Shown: one piece after another, positions 25,134 to 32,864 of the stretch
Layout of the letters: the number at the start of each line of letters is the position of its first letter
Numbering within the stretch: the stretch's first letter is position 1
Source of the DNA: a virus
Direction: 5' to 3' (one strand)
Virus record (IMG/VR): IMGVR_UViG_3300027896_005310
Coordinates: 1-64,000 of that record
Length of the DNA stretch: 64,000 nt
Notes under the pieces: model-generated
Told to the model about the DNA's origin: nothing
What the model saw: the letters and a program-made list of their open reading frames with translations, nothing else
Database searches by the model: none
Translations under genes and position numbers: made by a program

Positions 25134-27608
25134 TTATATATCCTCATCAGAAAAATTCAATTCTAACCAATTATTAAATATAATATCTGAACAAAAAACA
25201 TAATTTTTTAAATCATCTTTTAAATGAAAATAAGGTTTTGTTTTATTAAACATTCTTTTATATCTAGTAGAAGGTATATTTTCTAATCTATCAAGTTCAT
25301 AAAAAGAAAGTATTCTACCATATTTTAAACAAACACTTCTATAATCTATTATTTTTTGCTTTGAACTATTAAATTCTTTATTCAAAGGCAATCCCGCAAA
25401 AATTAAAAAATTATTCCAAGAATCAAATTTTTTTTCTATTGTAGAAGTACTATATGGAAATAAATCAAAATTCTTTTTAAGAAATTTTCGACTAGTGTTA
25501 ATTTTTTGATTATATAAAGCATTTATTTTTTTAACACAATCATCTATATTAAAAAATAAATAATCTTTATTAAGCGATTTTTTTATTATTTTTTCTTCAA
25601 TTTTTCTAGAAATTTTATCAATACTGTTTTTTTGAAGAATAAATAAATTCTCATATTTTGTAATATGTTTGTTTTCTTTTTTATTATAAATACTGCCTAA
25701 AGGAATATAATATTTAGCAACAAGTCCAAATTTATTATCACATAATATAAAAAAATCTTCTATAAGATTATAATTCTCATAATTATTTAAAACTATAGCA
25801 TAATATCCTTTATCTACTAATAAATCATAAATATTCTCAATAGTTTTTTTCAAAAAATTTTCACGCCAAATCTCATATAAAGGATATTGTTTAATACTTT
25901 GAGTTTGTTCTTCAGAATATTTTTCTAAATCAAAATAAGGAGGACAAGATAAAACTAGCCCTATTTTGTTTTTTAATTCTAAAGGACAATATTTTTCAGA
26001 ACAATTTTTAATAATTTGAATATTTTTATTAATATTAATTTTTTCAATCATTTTTAATGAAGCTTCAAAAGTTTCTGAATTAGGATCTAAAGATATAATG
26101 TTATTTATTTTTGAAAATAAAGTACCTAATAATTTACCACCATATCCCGCATCGGGAAGATAAACATAATCATTTATGTCAAAATTATCACAAATCCATC
26201 TAGCAACCATTGGTTTAAAGTTAGCAACTGTTCTAAACATTAAATCAATACCTGTACGCATAGGAGAATGATTAACGCCTTCTGCATAATTAAATCTATT
26301 TAATATTAATTTTTTTAAATTTAAATCATCTAACCAAGAATTAAAAGGAGAAGCATAATTTTTATAATTAGCTTTATAAATATGAGGCATAAAAAATTTA
26401 CAAATATCTAAACCTTGAGTTTTAAATTCCAAAATTCCATTTATTTCTTTTATTGTAGCTTTTTTAAAATTATTTAATTTATAATCCCATTGTTCATCAT
26501 ATATTTTTATATAAGGAAAACCAACAGTTCGATAATATTTAAAAACTTGATCTATCCAAAGTTCTTTTTCATCTTCAGACAAAAGATGAAAAAGTCTAGA
26601 TTTATATTTTTTTATATTAAAATCATAACCTAAAATAGCTCTATTTCTAAATTCTTTTAATGTTTCTTCAGAGATTTGATTCAAAAATTCTATAGGAATT
26701 TTGTATAACATATCTGGGGTAATATACTTTTTTATTATATTAAAAAAATTATCTTTATTTCTTATTCTTAAAAAATTCATACCAGTCATAGAGGGGTAAT
26801 TCTTTATTACAATATCTAAATTTTCTTTTTCATTTAAAAAATTTACAAATTCTTTTAAATTTTCATTAAAAGCAGTGTTTATTATAGGATAATTATCCTT
26901 AAGTTCTCCATCCCCAAAATACCAAAAAGCTATATAACCATTATTCCAATTATTTTTTAAATAACTTAAAGGTATTATTTTTTGATTATCAATATAAAAA
27001 ATATCGCGCATAATTTTAAATTCTTTTGTAGCTTTTGTTTTAAACCCTATTTCTTTTTCTCCTTTTTTAGGAAGATCATAAAATATTTTAAGAGATAAGG
27101 GCAATAAATCAATATATATTTTTTTAAGATATAAATCTTGAGAAATAGCGTGACTTTCTTTATAAAAAGCTGTTTCTTTACCAGAAAAATATACACCACC
27201 ATCACCTAATAAACTGCCTGTTACAATTATTTTTTGATATTCAGTTAAAGAAGCGATTGATCCTTGTTCTATAAGAATTTTAGATTTTAAACCTCTTTTT
27301 TTTCTATCATTTTTTATTTTTAAAGTAGAACAACCAAATTTTAATGCAAATTCTTCAAGAGTATTATTTAAATAATATTGATTGAATTCTTCATCAGTTA
27401 ATTGATTAATATTAGGATAACTTTTATTTTTAGATTGAAGTAACCTATCAAATTGAGATTTTGTCTTAATATTATATCTTTTTCTTAAATTTGAAATAGT
27501 AACATCTGAACAATTATATAAATCACCTATTTCTCTATCACTCAAATTTTTTGTTACATATAAAGAATAAAGCAATTCTGAAGATAATTTTTTTTCAATT
27601 CCTAGCAT
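25134..27608 (-). CDS. LAGLIDADG homing endonuclease fused to adenine-specific DNA methyltransferase-like domain
   Basis: An 824-residue protein. Residues 1-115 hold helix-turn-helix units. LAGLIDADG helices are TGSLLGDGGVY (130-140) and AFWYFGDGELK (227-237). From ~350 begins a methyltransferase of the phage N6-adenine type: SAM-loop PDAGYGGKLLG (485-495) and catalytic SCPPYFDLEKY (554-564, the DPPY-equivalent). The last 130 residues form another small-domain repeat (TSRKFLKKNFDLFPYSTSTI). It would methylate phage DNA and also spread its gene by site-specific cleavage. It shares this architecture with the downstream fusion, 4 bases away. Confidence 0.8.
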   Translation of the reverse strand: MLGIEKKLSSELLYSLYVTKNLSDREIGDLYNCSDVTISNLRKRYNIKTKSQFDRLLQSKNKSYPNINQLTDEEFNQYYLNNTLEEFALKFGCSTLKIKNDRKKRGLKSKILIEQGSIASLTEYQKIIVTGSLLGDGGVYFSGKETAFYKESHAISQDLYLKKIYIDLLPLSLKIFYDLPKKGEKEIGFKTKATKEFKIMRDIFYIDNQKIIPLSYLKNNWNNGYIAFWYFGDGELKDNYPIINTAFNENLKEFVNFLNEKENLDIVIKNYPSMTGMNFLRIRNKDNFFNIIKKYITPDMLYKIPIEFLNQISEETLKEFRNRAILGYDFNIKKYKSRLFHLLSEDEKELWIDQVFKYYRTVGFPYIKIYDEQWDYKLNNFKKATIKEINGILEFKTQGLDICKFFMPHIYKANYKNYASPFNSWLDDLNLKKLILNRFNYAEGVNHSPMRTGIDLMFRTVANFKPMVARWICDNFDINDYVYLPDAGYGGKLLGTLFSKINNIISLDPNSETFEASLKMIEKININKNIQIIKNCSEKYCPLELKNKIGLVLSCPPYFDLEKYSEEQTQSIKQYPLYEIWRENFLKKTIENIYDLLVDKGYYAIVLNNYENYNLIEDFFILCDNKFGLVAKYYIPLGSIYNKKENKHITKYENLFILQKNSIDKISRKIEEKIIKKSLNKDYLFFNIDDCVKKINALYNQKINTSRKFLKKNFDLFPYSTSTIEKKFDSWNNFLIFAGLPLNKEFNSSKQKIIDYRSVCLKYGRILSFYELDRLENIPSTRYKRMFNKTKPYFHLKDDLKNYVFCSDIIFNNWLELNFSDEDI

Positions 27609-27681
27609 TTATAATTCTCCATATTATTATTTTAATAGATTATAAAATAATTTAAAAATAAAGTAAAGGAGAATTCTAAAA

Positions 27682-27789
27682 ATGTTTATTAAATTGTCTG
27701 CTAATGAACTTAAAAAATTAGGATATTTGATTTTGAAAAAATTAGAAATGAAAAGCTTCTTAAAAAAGAAACTTTTCATTTCTAAATAA
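27682..27789 (+). CDS. possible 35-residue basic peptide
   Basis: A short + strand frame with AAAGGAG 10 bases before the ATG, encoding MFIKLSANELKKLGYLILKK and a basic tail. Its 3' part coincides with a perfect hairpin that probably serves as the - strand terminator of the capsid gene, which lowers confidence that it is a real gene. Confidence 0.3.
   Translation: MFIKLSANELKKLGYLILKKLEMKSFLKKKLFISK
27736..27783 (-). terminator. terminator after the major capsid gene
   Basis: AGAAATGAAAAG (27744-27755) pairs perfectly with CTTTTCATTTCT (27772-27783), with further pairing inside, and the - strand continues with AATTTTTTC. It lies 16 bases past the capsid stop. Confidence 0.7.
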
Positions 27790-27798
27790 AACTAAATA

Positions 27799-28579
27799 TT
27801 ATCTAGCAATAATCATACGACTTAATGCTCCTGGGTTATGACATCCCAAGCCAAGATTTTCAAAAATACTGAATCCAATAGTTCTAGCTTTGGGATCATC
27901 TGCACTTAAAACGGTAAGTTCCGTTCTCACAGGTATCCTGCCTAGAAATTCGGCCTCAGCACAAATGTAAGCATATCCTACTGGAACTTTTCTAGAAACG
28001 ATAATTTGAGCACCCCAAAGATAAGCCATAAGACCTGTTTTTAATAAAGATGCTTGAGTTTCAATATCTAATATGTCGCGTCCCCATTTTCTAATATCCG
28101 TATAATCTTTAGGATTCATGAAAATTCTAGCTACTCTTAAATCATGTCTTTCAACATCAGCAAAAGAATCAGCAAAGAAAGAAGCAGTAATAGGAGCTGC
28201 TACGTTAATATCAGGATTTGTTAATCCGTCATCAGCAGCTGCGCCAGCTACAGCATCAAAAATAGCAAAAATTCTACCATCTTCTTCGGCTTGAATTTCA
28301 GCTTTCGCTAGATCTTGCGCTCTTTCAATTAAGTCAAAGCGTCTTTCTTTTACTTGTGTCAATGGAATAGTAGGGTTTGAACTTAATTCAAACAATGGGA
28401 AAATTACTCTTCTTGGTTTTTGAATTGCAAGAATGTTTTCACCCTCTTCTCCGATTACATAAGCAACAGCTCTTGGATCTTTATCATAAATTGGTAAAGC
28501 TCCATCAGGCAATTGTTCAACTAAAAAGGCCCTACGTCCAATTGACGTATAGTCTCGTCTGAAGCGCAATGGTTGAATC
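27799..28579 (-). CDS. major capsid protein, 3' exon
   Basis: The second exon supplies residues 34-293 of the capsid protein. Characteristic segments are RFRRDYTSIGRRAFLVEQLP, RVIFPLFEL, VERHDLRVARIFMNPKDYTD and LLKTGLMAYLWGAQIIVSRKV, typical of HK97-fold capsids in this jumbo-phage type. Splicing 29707-29807 to 28579-27799 gives exactly 882 bases (294 codons) and joins the peptide KLAASM to IQPLRFRRDY without a gap. Without splicing a TAG stops the first exon after 35 codons. Confidence 0.85.
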
Positions 28580-29706
28580 CATTTTGTTACTTAAACCTCT
28601 GTTAGAGGCGAATGAGCTTTTCAACTCATTTCTCATAGTTACCTATGAGTTCAGACTGTATCACCATTTCTGTTATTAAAACAGAAAGCCCGGCATGTCT
28701 TGAGAAATTACTTTCTCAAAATGGGAGTTATCATCATGCTCTATATAAATAGAGTTTAGATTTTCCCCAGTCGTTGAACCTTCAATGCTATTTCTAGCAA
28801 AGCTTGGCTGCTGATTGTCCTTACAAAATCTTTTTGGAATTTTATGATATAAATCTTCAGTAATTTCAGATTGAATATATTCCCAAGCTATATTATGACT
28901 TTCCTTTAAAACATGAATGTTTCCTTCACCTTCAGAATTCCAAGTAATAGAAACTTTAAGATTTAAAACATCTGCTAAAACATTAATCGCTTCTTTTGTT
29001 TTAAAAAAAGGATCAAAAGTGCAAATATCAAAACCATAACCAGTAGTACTTCCATCATCAAGGAACCAAAAAGCAAATCCTGAAGGAGTTAATTTTTGTA
29101 ACCATTGTGTAGAAATTATTTTTATACCTTCTGGATAAAGTTCTTTACGAAATTCTGTAAATTGAGGTAAAGCAAAACTTCTAGCGTCAACATAAGGAAA
29201 TAATTCTCCCCCTTCTTCAAAAGCTCTTTCACCATAAAATACTTTTGCAGTAAAGGGTTTCATAATTTCAGCTTGTTTTAACAAATACTTTTCTTGTTTG
29301 GTAGTATGTTGGCATAACCAATATCCTGTTCCTGATTTTTGAACAGCAATACAAGAATCACCTAATAAAGAACCATATAAAAATTGTTTTTGTCGATCTG
29401 AAAGAGGTACAAATCTTAAAGGGTTTCTTCGTAATCTATAATTAGGATCTGTTTTAATCCCATATATTTTACGTAATTTTCTAACCCAACTTCGAGAAAT
29501 ACCATGCTCATTAGAAATTTCGGTATCACTAAATCCAATATACTCATATTGTTCACGAAGAAAATCTTCAGACAATATAGAAGATAAAGAATTTAATTTT
29601 TTTTGACTTATTATGATACCATTTATATTCATTAATTTTTTCCAAAAATCTTATAAATTGGAGTTTCCAGCAATTTACCGAGTTTAACGTCCACTGATTC
29701 TAGTTA
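28580..29706 (-). other. group I intron in the major capsid gene
   Basis: All core elements are readable on the - strand. P1 CGTCCAT/GTGGACG has a U.G pair at the 5' splice site (29707-29713 with 29688-29694). P is AATTGCTGGAAA (29660-29676), Q CAATCAGCAGCCAAG (28802-28817), R GGTTCAACGACTGG (28767-28780), and S GATACAGTCTGAACTC (28647-28662). P7 pairs GACTG with CAGTC. The intron ends in G (28580). Q and R lie inside the 3' end of the endonuclease reading frame. Spliced exons restore the capsid frame. Length 1127 nt. Confidence 0.9.
28676..29632 (-). CDS. intron-encoded LAGLIDADG homing endonuclease
   Basis: A 318-residue protein with a helix-turn-helix N-terminus (FSDTEISNEHGISRSWVRKL) and two LAGLIDADG helices (LYGSLLGDSC at 85-94; FAFWFLDDGS at 187-196). 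It would cut intronless capsid genes and promote intron homing. Its last ~50 codons double as the intron's Q, R and P8 elements (DNQQPSFARNSIEGSTTG encodes Q and R), so RNA structure constrains the protein end. The ATG follows the P segment closely. Confidence 0.9.
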   Translation of the reverse strand: MNINGIIISQKKLNSLSSILSEDFLREQYEYIGFSDTEISNEHGISRSWVRKLRKIYGIKTDPNYRLRRNPLRFVPLSDRQKQFLYGSLLGDSCIAVQKSGTGYWLCQHTTKQEKYLLKQAEIMKPFTAKVFYGERAFEEGGELFPYVDARSFALPQFTEFRKELYPEGIKIISTQWLQKLTPSGFAFWFLDDGSTTGYGFDICTFDPFFKTKEAINVLADVLNLKVSITWNSEGEGNIHVLKESHNIAWEYIQSEITEDLYHKIPKRFCKDNQQPSFARNSIEGSTTGENLNSIYIEHDDNSHFEKVISQDMPGFLF

Positions 29707-29807
29707 ATGGACGCGGCCAGTTTAGCTCTGCCAGCAGCTGTTTTAATATACTCTGAGATAACTTGTTCTTTTACCTCATTACTGGCGGGTTGATTGTTTG
29801 TTAACAT
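29707..29807 (-). CDS. major capsid protein, 5' exon
   Basis: Encodes residues 1-33 plus two bases of codon 34: MLTNNQPASNEVKEQVISEY, then KTAAGRAKLAAS. AGGAGGAA lies 8 bases before the ATG, one of the strongest ribosome-binding sites in the window, as expected for the most abundant virion protein. The exon ends at the U of the P1 stem; the unspliced frame ends two codons later at TAG. Confidence 0.85.
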
Positions 29808-29864
29808 AAAAAATTCCTCCTAAAAATATTAATATTTTCTGATACCATTTCCTTAAAGGCAGTA

Positions 29865-30431
29865 TCAGATTCTCATTATAAATCTCATATAAGGGTTAGC
29901 TGGAGTTGGAGATTGAGTAATAATACCAATTATTGTAGAAGCACCAGGAGCTTGTCCCCCGTTTAAACCAGCAGCAATAGTCAATAGACCATTTTGTGAA
30001 CAATAAAGTGGCAATCCATAAGCATAATTAGGTAAAATTGAATTAATTCCATTAAAATCACTTGTTTCATAAAGATTTACTTCATAAACTCCCATACCCA
30101 TTACGAAGACACCTTTTTCAGAAGCAGCAGCAGAAGATGATTCATAAGCGTTTCCAGCTAAATCATTAACATATAGTCCTACGATTGAATCAGTTGGTCC
30201 TGAACCAGCTCCTACAAGTCCTTCAGCTTTAATCGCAGCAACTGAACCAGCTAAACAACCTAATTTTGTAATTCCAGCTGTAGTAGTATTAGCTACTAAT
30301 TGAGCAGTCCCTGTAGTATTTGATTTTGTGAAAGCAGCACTTACTAGACCCTCAATTGAATTTCGAACACCTAAATAAAGAATCCTTAAAATTCCACCGC
30401 CTTCTACAAGAAAACCAGTTGTACTTGACAT
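29865..30431 (-). CDS. putative head decoration or structural protein
   Basis: A 188-residue protein rich in Ala, Gly, Ser and Thr with few charges (LVSAAFTKSNTTGTAQLVAN, AGSVAAIKAEGLVGAGSGPT), ending in a beta strand (NPYMRFIMRI). It is directly upstream of the capsid gene, behind AGGAGGAAT. Composition and position suggest a head decoration or accessory capsid protein. Confidence 0.6.
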   Translation of the reverse strand: MSSTTGFLVEGGGILRILYLGVRNSIEGLVSAAFTKSNTTGTAQLVANTTTAGITKLGCLAGSVAAIKAEGLVGAGSGPTDSIVGLYVNDLAGNAYESSSAAASEKGVFVMGMGVYEVNLYETSDFNGINSILPNYAYGLPLYCSQNGLLTIAAGLNGGQAPGASTIIGIITQSPTPANPYMRFIMRI

Positions 30432-30548
30432 AAATTATTCCTCCTAAAAAATTAATAATAAAATCACCATTTTCCTATTTAAATAAGACAGTGATTATTT
30501 TTTTAAACAAAAGATGCGCAATATTAATTGATTATTTTTAAAAAAACT

Positions 30549-30577
30549 TTTACATTCAAAAAATAAATTAGTAATAT
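30549..30577 (+). promoter_or_regulatory. sigma70-type promoter for the small + genes
   Basis: TTTACA (30549-30554), a 17-base spacer and TAATAT (30572-30577). It shares the string ACATTCAAAAAA with the promoter at 3535-3563. It precedes two small + genes in a region otherwise transcribed leftward. Confidence 0.5.
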
Positions 30578-30636
30578 TTATATAGATTTGATTTTCAAAA
30601 TTATAGAATTAATTAATTTTTAAAGGAGAATACAAA

Positions 30637-30825
30637 ATGAGTACTTTTATTTTTACAGGAAAACCTACTTATGGTCTGACCACTAAAGATATTAAAGTTC
30701 CAAATGGAACAGGTTTTACTATCTATGCTGGTGTTATTCCATTTACTACACAAATTAAAACAGATAATGCTGTTGAAATAGCTTATTTTAAATCTAATGT
30801 TCAAATATTTAAGGCAATATTATAA
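30637..30825 (+). CDS. small beta-rich protein, unknown
   Basis: A 62-residue protein (FIFTGKPTYGLTTKDIKVPN, GFTIYAGVIPFTTQIKTD) with beta-strand character. AAAGGAG precedes the ATG. With the next gene it forms a two-gene + island inside the leftward head module. The function is unknown; size and composition would fit a decoration or tail-associated protein. Confidence 0.55.
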   Translation: MSTFIFTGKPTYGLTTKDIKVPNGTGFTIYAGVIPFTTQIKTDNAVEIAYFKSNVQIFKAIL

Positions 30826-30837
30826 GGAGGTTTTTAT

Positions 30838-31035
30838 ATGGCACTTTTTAAATACATAGGATCATATGCTAAGGAAAATGGAAAAGTAGATGTGAACGTA
30901 GGCAGATATAGTTTTTTAAACATTACTCCAAACAATTTTGAAATTGAAGTTCCTGATGATTCAACAGAAGCTACTTGGTTAAATGTAGCTATAGATCCAT
31001 TTGAACAATCTTATTTATACGAACAACAAGTATAA
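30838..31035 (+). CDS. small acidic protein, unknown
   Basis: A 65-residue protein (MALFKYIGSYAKENGKVDVN, TPNNFEIEVPDDSTEATWLN) behind AAGGAGG, 12 bases after the previous gene, and followed by a strong bidirectional terminator. Probably co-expressed with 30637. No family recognised. Confidence 0.55.
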   Translation: MALFKYIGSYAKENGKVDVNVGRYSFLNITPNNFEIEVPDDSTEATWLNVAIDPFEQSYLYEQQV

Positions 31036-31054
31036 TTTTCTTTAACATTATAAA

Positions 31055-31086
31055 ATAAAAAAGCCCCAAATTTTGGGGCTTTTTTA
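31055..31086. terminator. bidirectional terminator
   Basis: AAAAAAGCCCCAAA / TTTTGGGGCTTTTTT forms a G+C-rich stem flanked by A and T runs, between the + gene ending at 31035 and the - gene ending at 31118. It can end both convergent transcripts. Confidence 0.9.
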
Positions 31087-31117
31087 TTTTTAGCATTTAG
31101 ATTGTATTAATTAATTT

Positions 31118-32287
31118 TTAATCCTTACGCCACAAGCTAGATAATTTTTCTATTTCGCTATTACCTTTAGAAGCAGTTACATTTTTCAATGTTTTAATTT
31201 TAGCTTCTACTTTTTGTTCAGGTTTTACTTCTTCTTTTTCTTCTTCTTCTTCCTCTTCTTCTGCAGCTTTAAAAAGTTGAGCTAAAATAGCTTCATCTTC
31301 TTTAGATGCCATAACTTCATTAAGATCATCAAAAGAGATATCTAAATTACCTTTTTTCTCTTCTACTTTCTCAGTAATTTCATCAATTTTCTCTTTTGGT
31401 TCTTCTTCACTTTTTTTTACTTCAGAAGATTCTTTTTTATCATATTCTGGTTTTTGTTCTTGTTGTGCAGGCAAAGGCAAAGGTTTAACTTCTTCAGCTT
31501 TTACTTCTGGAGGAGTCATTTGTTTTTCTTCAACCTTAGTAGTATCTTCTTTTTTTTCTTCGGGTTTTACTTCTTCTTCAGCTTTTTTTCCTTTTTCTTC
31601 TTCTTCTTCTTCTTCTTCAGTTGCTATTGCATCTAAAACTGCTTCTACAATCGCAGCAATTTTATCTTTACTCATTTCATTTTTTTTATCTTCCTCTTCT
31701 TCCTCTTCTTCTTCAGCTTTTTTTCCTTTCCCTTCCTCTTCTTCTTCCTCTTCTTCAGCTTTTTTTACTTTTTCCTCTTCTTCTTCTTCCTCTTCTTCTT
31801 CAGCACATTTTTTCTTTGTTTCCTCTTCTTCCTCTTCCTCTTCTTCACTTACAACATTTAAAACAGCATCAACGATTTTTGCTATTCTAGCTTCATTAAT
31901 ATTATCTTCGAATTCACGAATTCTACGTAAAGTAGAAAGAACAGATTTATTTGACATAGTCATATAATCTACTGCTTGTCTTTCAATAACATCTACTGGA
32001 GCTTCTGGAAGCATAAGTTCTGCCATTTTTAAACAACGTAAAGCTTTTGCTTCTAATTCTTTTGCTTCATGTACCATATGAGCATATGTTTTCATTTTAG
32101 CATGTCCTGATGGTTCACGACCAGCAGCATTTTCTTCATCCCATGGACGATTCATGTTTGGGGTTTCAGCCCAAGAATCTGGATTTCCAGTTTCATATTT
32201 TTCTACTGGTGGGTTTGGATGTGGAGCAGTCATAGTAGTAGGACTGTCATTTAAACCCATTGATTTCTTTGTTAATCGATCTCTCAT
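31118..32287 (-). CDS. Glu-rich protein, probable prohead scaffold/core
   Basis: A 389-residue protein. The first ~145 residues are helical and ordinary (AKMKTYAHMVHEAKELEAKA). The centre has four or more blocks of 8-10 glutamates separated by KKxEE (DNA: TTC/CTT microsatellite), and the C-terminus is another acidic helix. It lies beside the protease-like and capsid genes, where phages encode the internal scaffold that is degraded during maturation. The acidity fits that role but is not proof. A frame on the opposite strand is only an artefact of the repeat. Confidence 0.6.
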   Translation of the reverse strand: MRDRLTKKSMGLNDSPTTMTAPHPNPPVEKYETGNPDSWAETPNMNRPWDEENAAGREPSGHAKMKTYAHMVHEAKELEAKALRCLKMAELMLPEAPVDVIERQAVDYMTMSNKSVLSTLRRIREFEDNINEARIAKIVDAVLNVVSEEEEEEEEETKKKCAEEEEEEEEEEKVKKAEEEEEEEEGKGKKAEEEEEEEEDKKNEMSKDKIAAIVEAVLDAIATEEEEEEEEKGKKAEEEVKPEEKKEDTTKVEEKQMTPPEVKAEEVKPLPLPAQQEQKPEYDKKESSEVKKSEEEPKEKIDEITEKVEEKKGNLDISFDDLNEVMASKEDEAILAQLFKAAEEEEEEEEKEEVKPEQKVEAKIKTLKNVTASKGNSEIEKLSSLWRKD

Positions 32288-32305
32288 TATAACCTCCTAA
32301 ATAAA

Positions 32306-32656
32306 TTATTTATTCTTTTCCAAAATTTTATTTATAAAATATATTGATTCTTCTTTTCCTAATTTACCAAAATTTTTTTTAATAGTTTTGTATATAGCTA
32401 TCACATCTTTATCTTTTTTCTGTACTATTAAATCCGTTAATTTATTTTCGTTTTCTACTAAAAATGCCATTTTTTCTATATAATTATCTAAAATCTTCTT
32501 ATCTACTTTAGCTAAAGGTCCTGTTTTATTTTGAAATTCTTCTAACTCTTGAGCAATTTTATCCAATTTCCAAACCATATTAAATGCCCAAAGATGATCA
32601 AAATCTTCTAAATCTTTAGCTATTTTATCTATTTCAGTAATAACTTTTTTTAACAT
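32306..32656 (-). CDS. hypothetical helical protein of the head module
   Basis: A 116-residue, all-helical protein (MLKKVITEIDKIAKDLEDFD, WAFNMVWKLDKIAQELEEFQ) with internal similarity between these two helices. No family recognised. It sits between the basic 68-residue gene and the acidic scaffold-like gene, and could be a scaffold or head accessory factor. Confidence 0.5.
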   Translation of the reverse strand: MLKKVITEIDKIAKDLEDFDHLWAFNMVWKLDKIAQELEEFQNKTGPLAKVDKKILDNYIEKMAFLVENENKLTDLIVQKKDKDVIAIYKTIKKNFGKLGKEESIYFINKILEKNK

Positions 32657-32657
32657 A

Positions 32658-32864
32658 TTACTTTTTCATTCTTTTAAGATGTTGTCTTCTTTTTAAAATT
32701 AATCTATTTTTCTGTCGCCATTTTCTATTGTACATTTTAATTTTAAATTTATTCTTTTTGTAGCGTAATTTATTTTTCATTTTTGTACGAAAATCAACTA
32801 GCTTTTTTCTCTTAAATAATCTTGGTTTGTAACTAATTATCTCCATTCCAATTATACCAACCAT
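32658..32864 (-). CDS. small very basic protein
   Basis: A 68-residue protein with about half its residues Lys or Arg (SYKPRLFKRKKLVDFRTKMK, KWRQKNRLILKRRQHLKRMK). Its start overlaps the protease-like gene's end. AATGG-type ribosome-binding signal is weak; an internal Met (MEIISYK) could be the true start. The charge suggests DNA contact, possibly inside the head. Confidence 0.45.
   Translation of the reverse strand: MVGIIGMEIISYKPRLFKRKKLVDFRTKMKNKLRYKKNKFKIKMYNRKWRQKNRLILKRRQHLKRMKK

Noticed and set aside
31454-31890. Two + strand reading frames (Phe/Leu-rich)
   Set aside because: They are the complement of the Glu-coding repeat; composition is an artefact and no ribosome-binding site is present.
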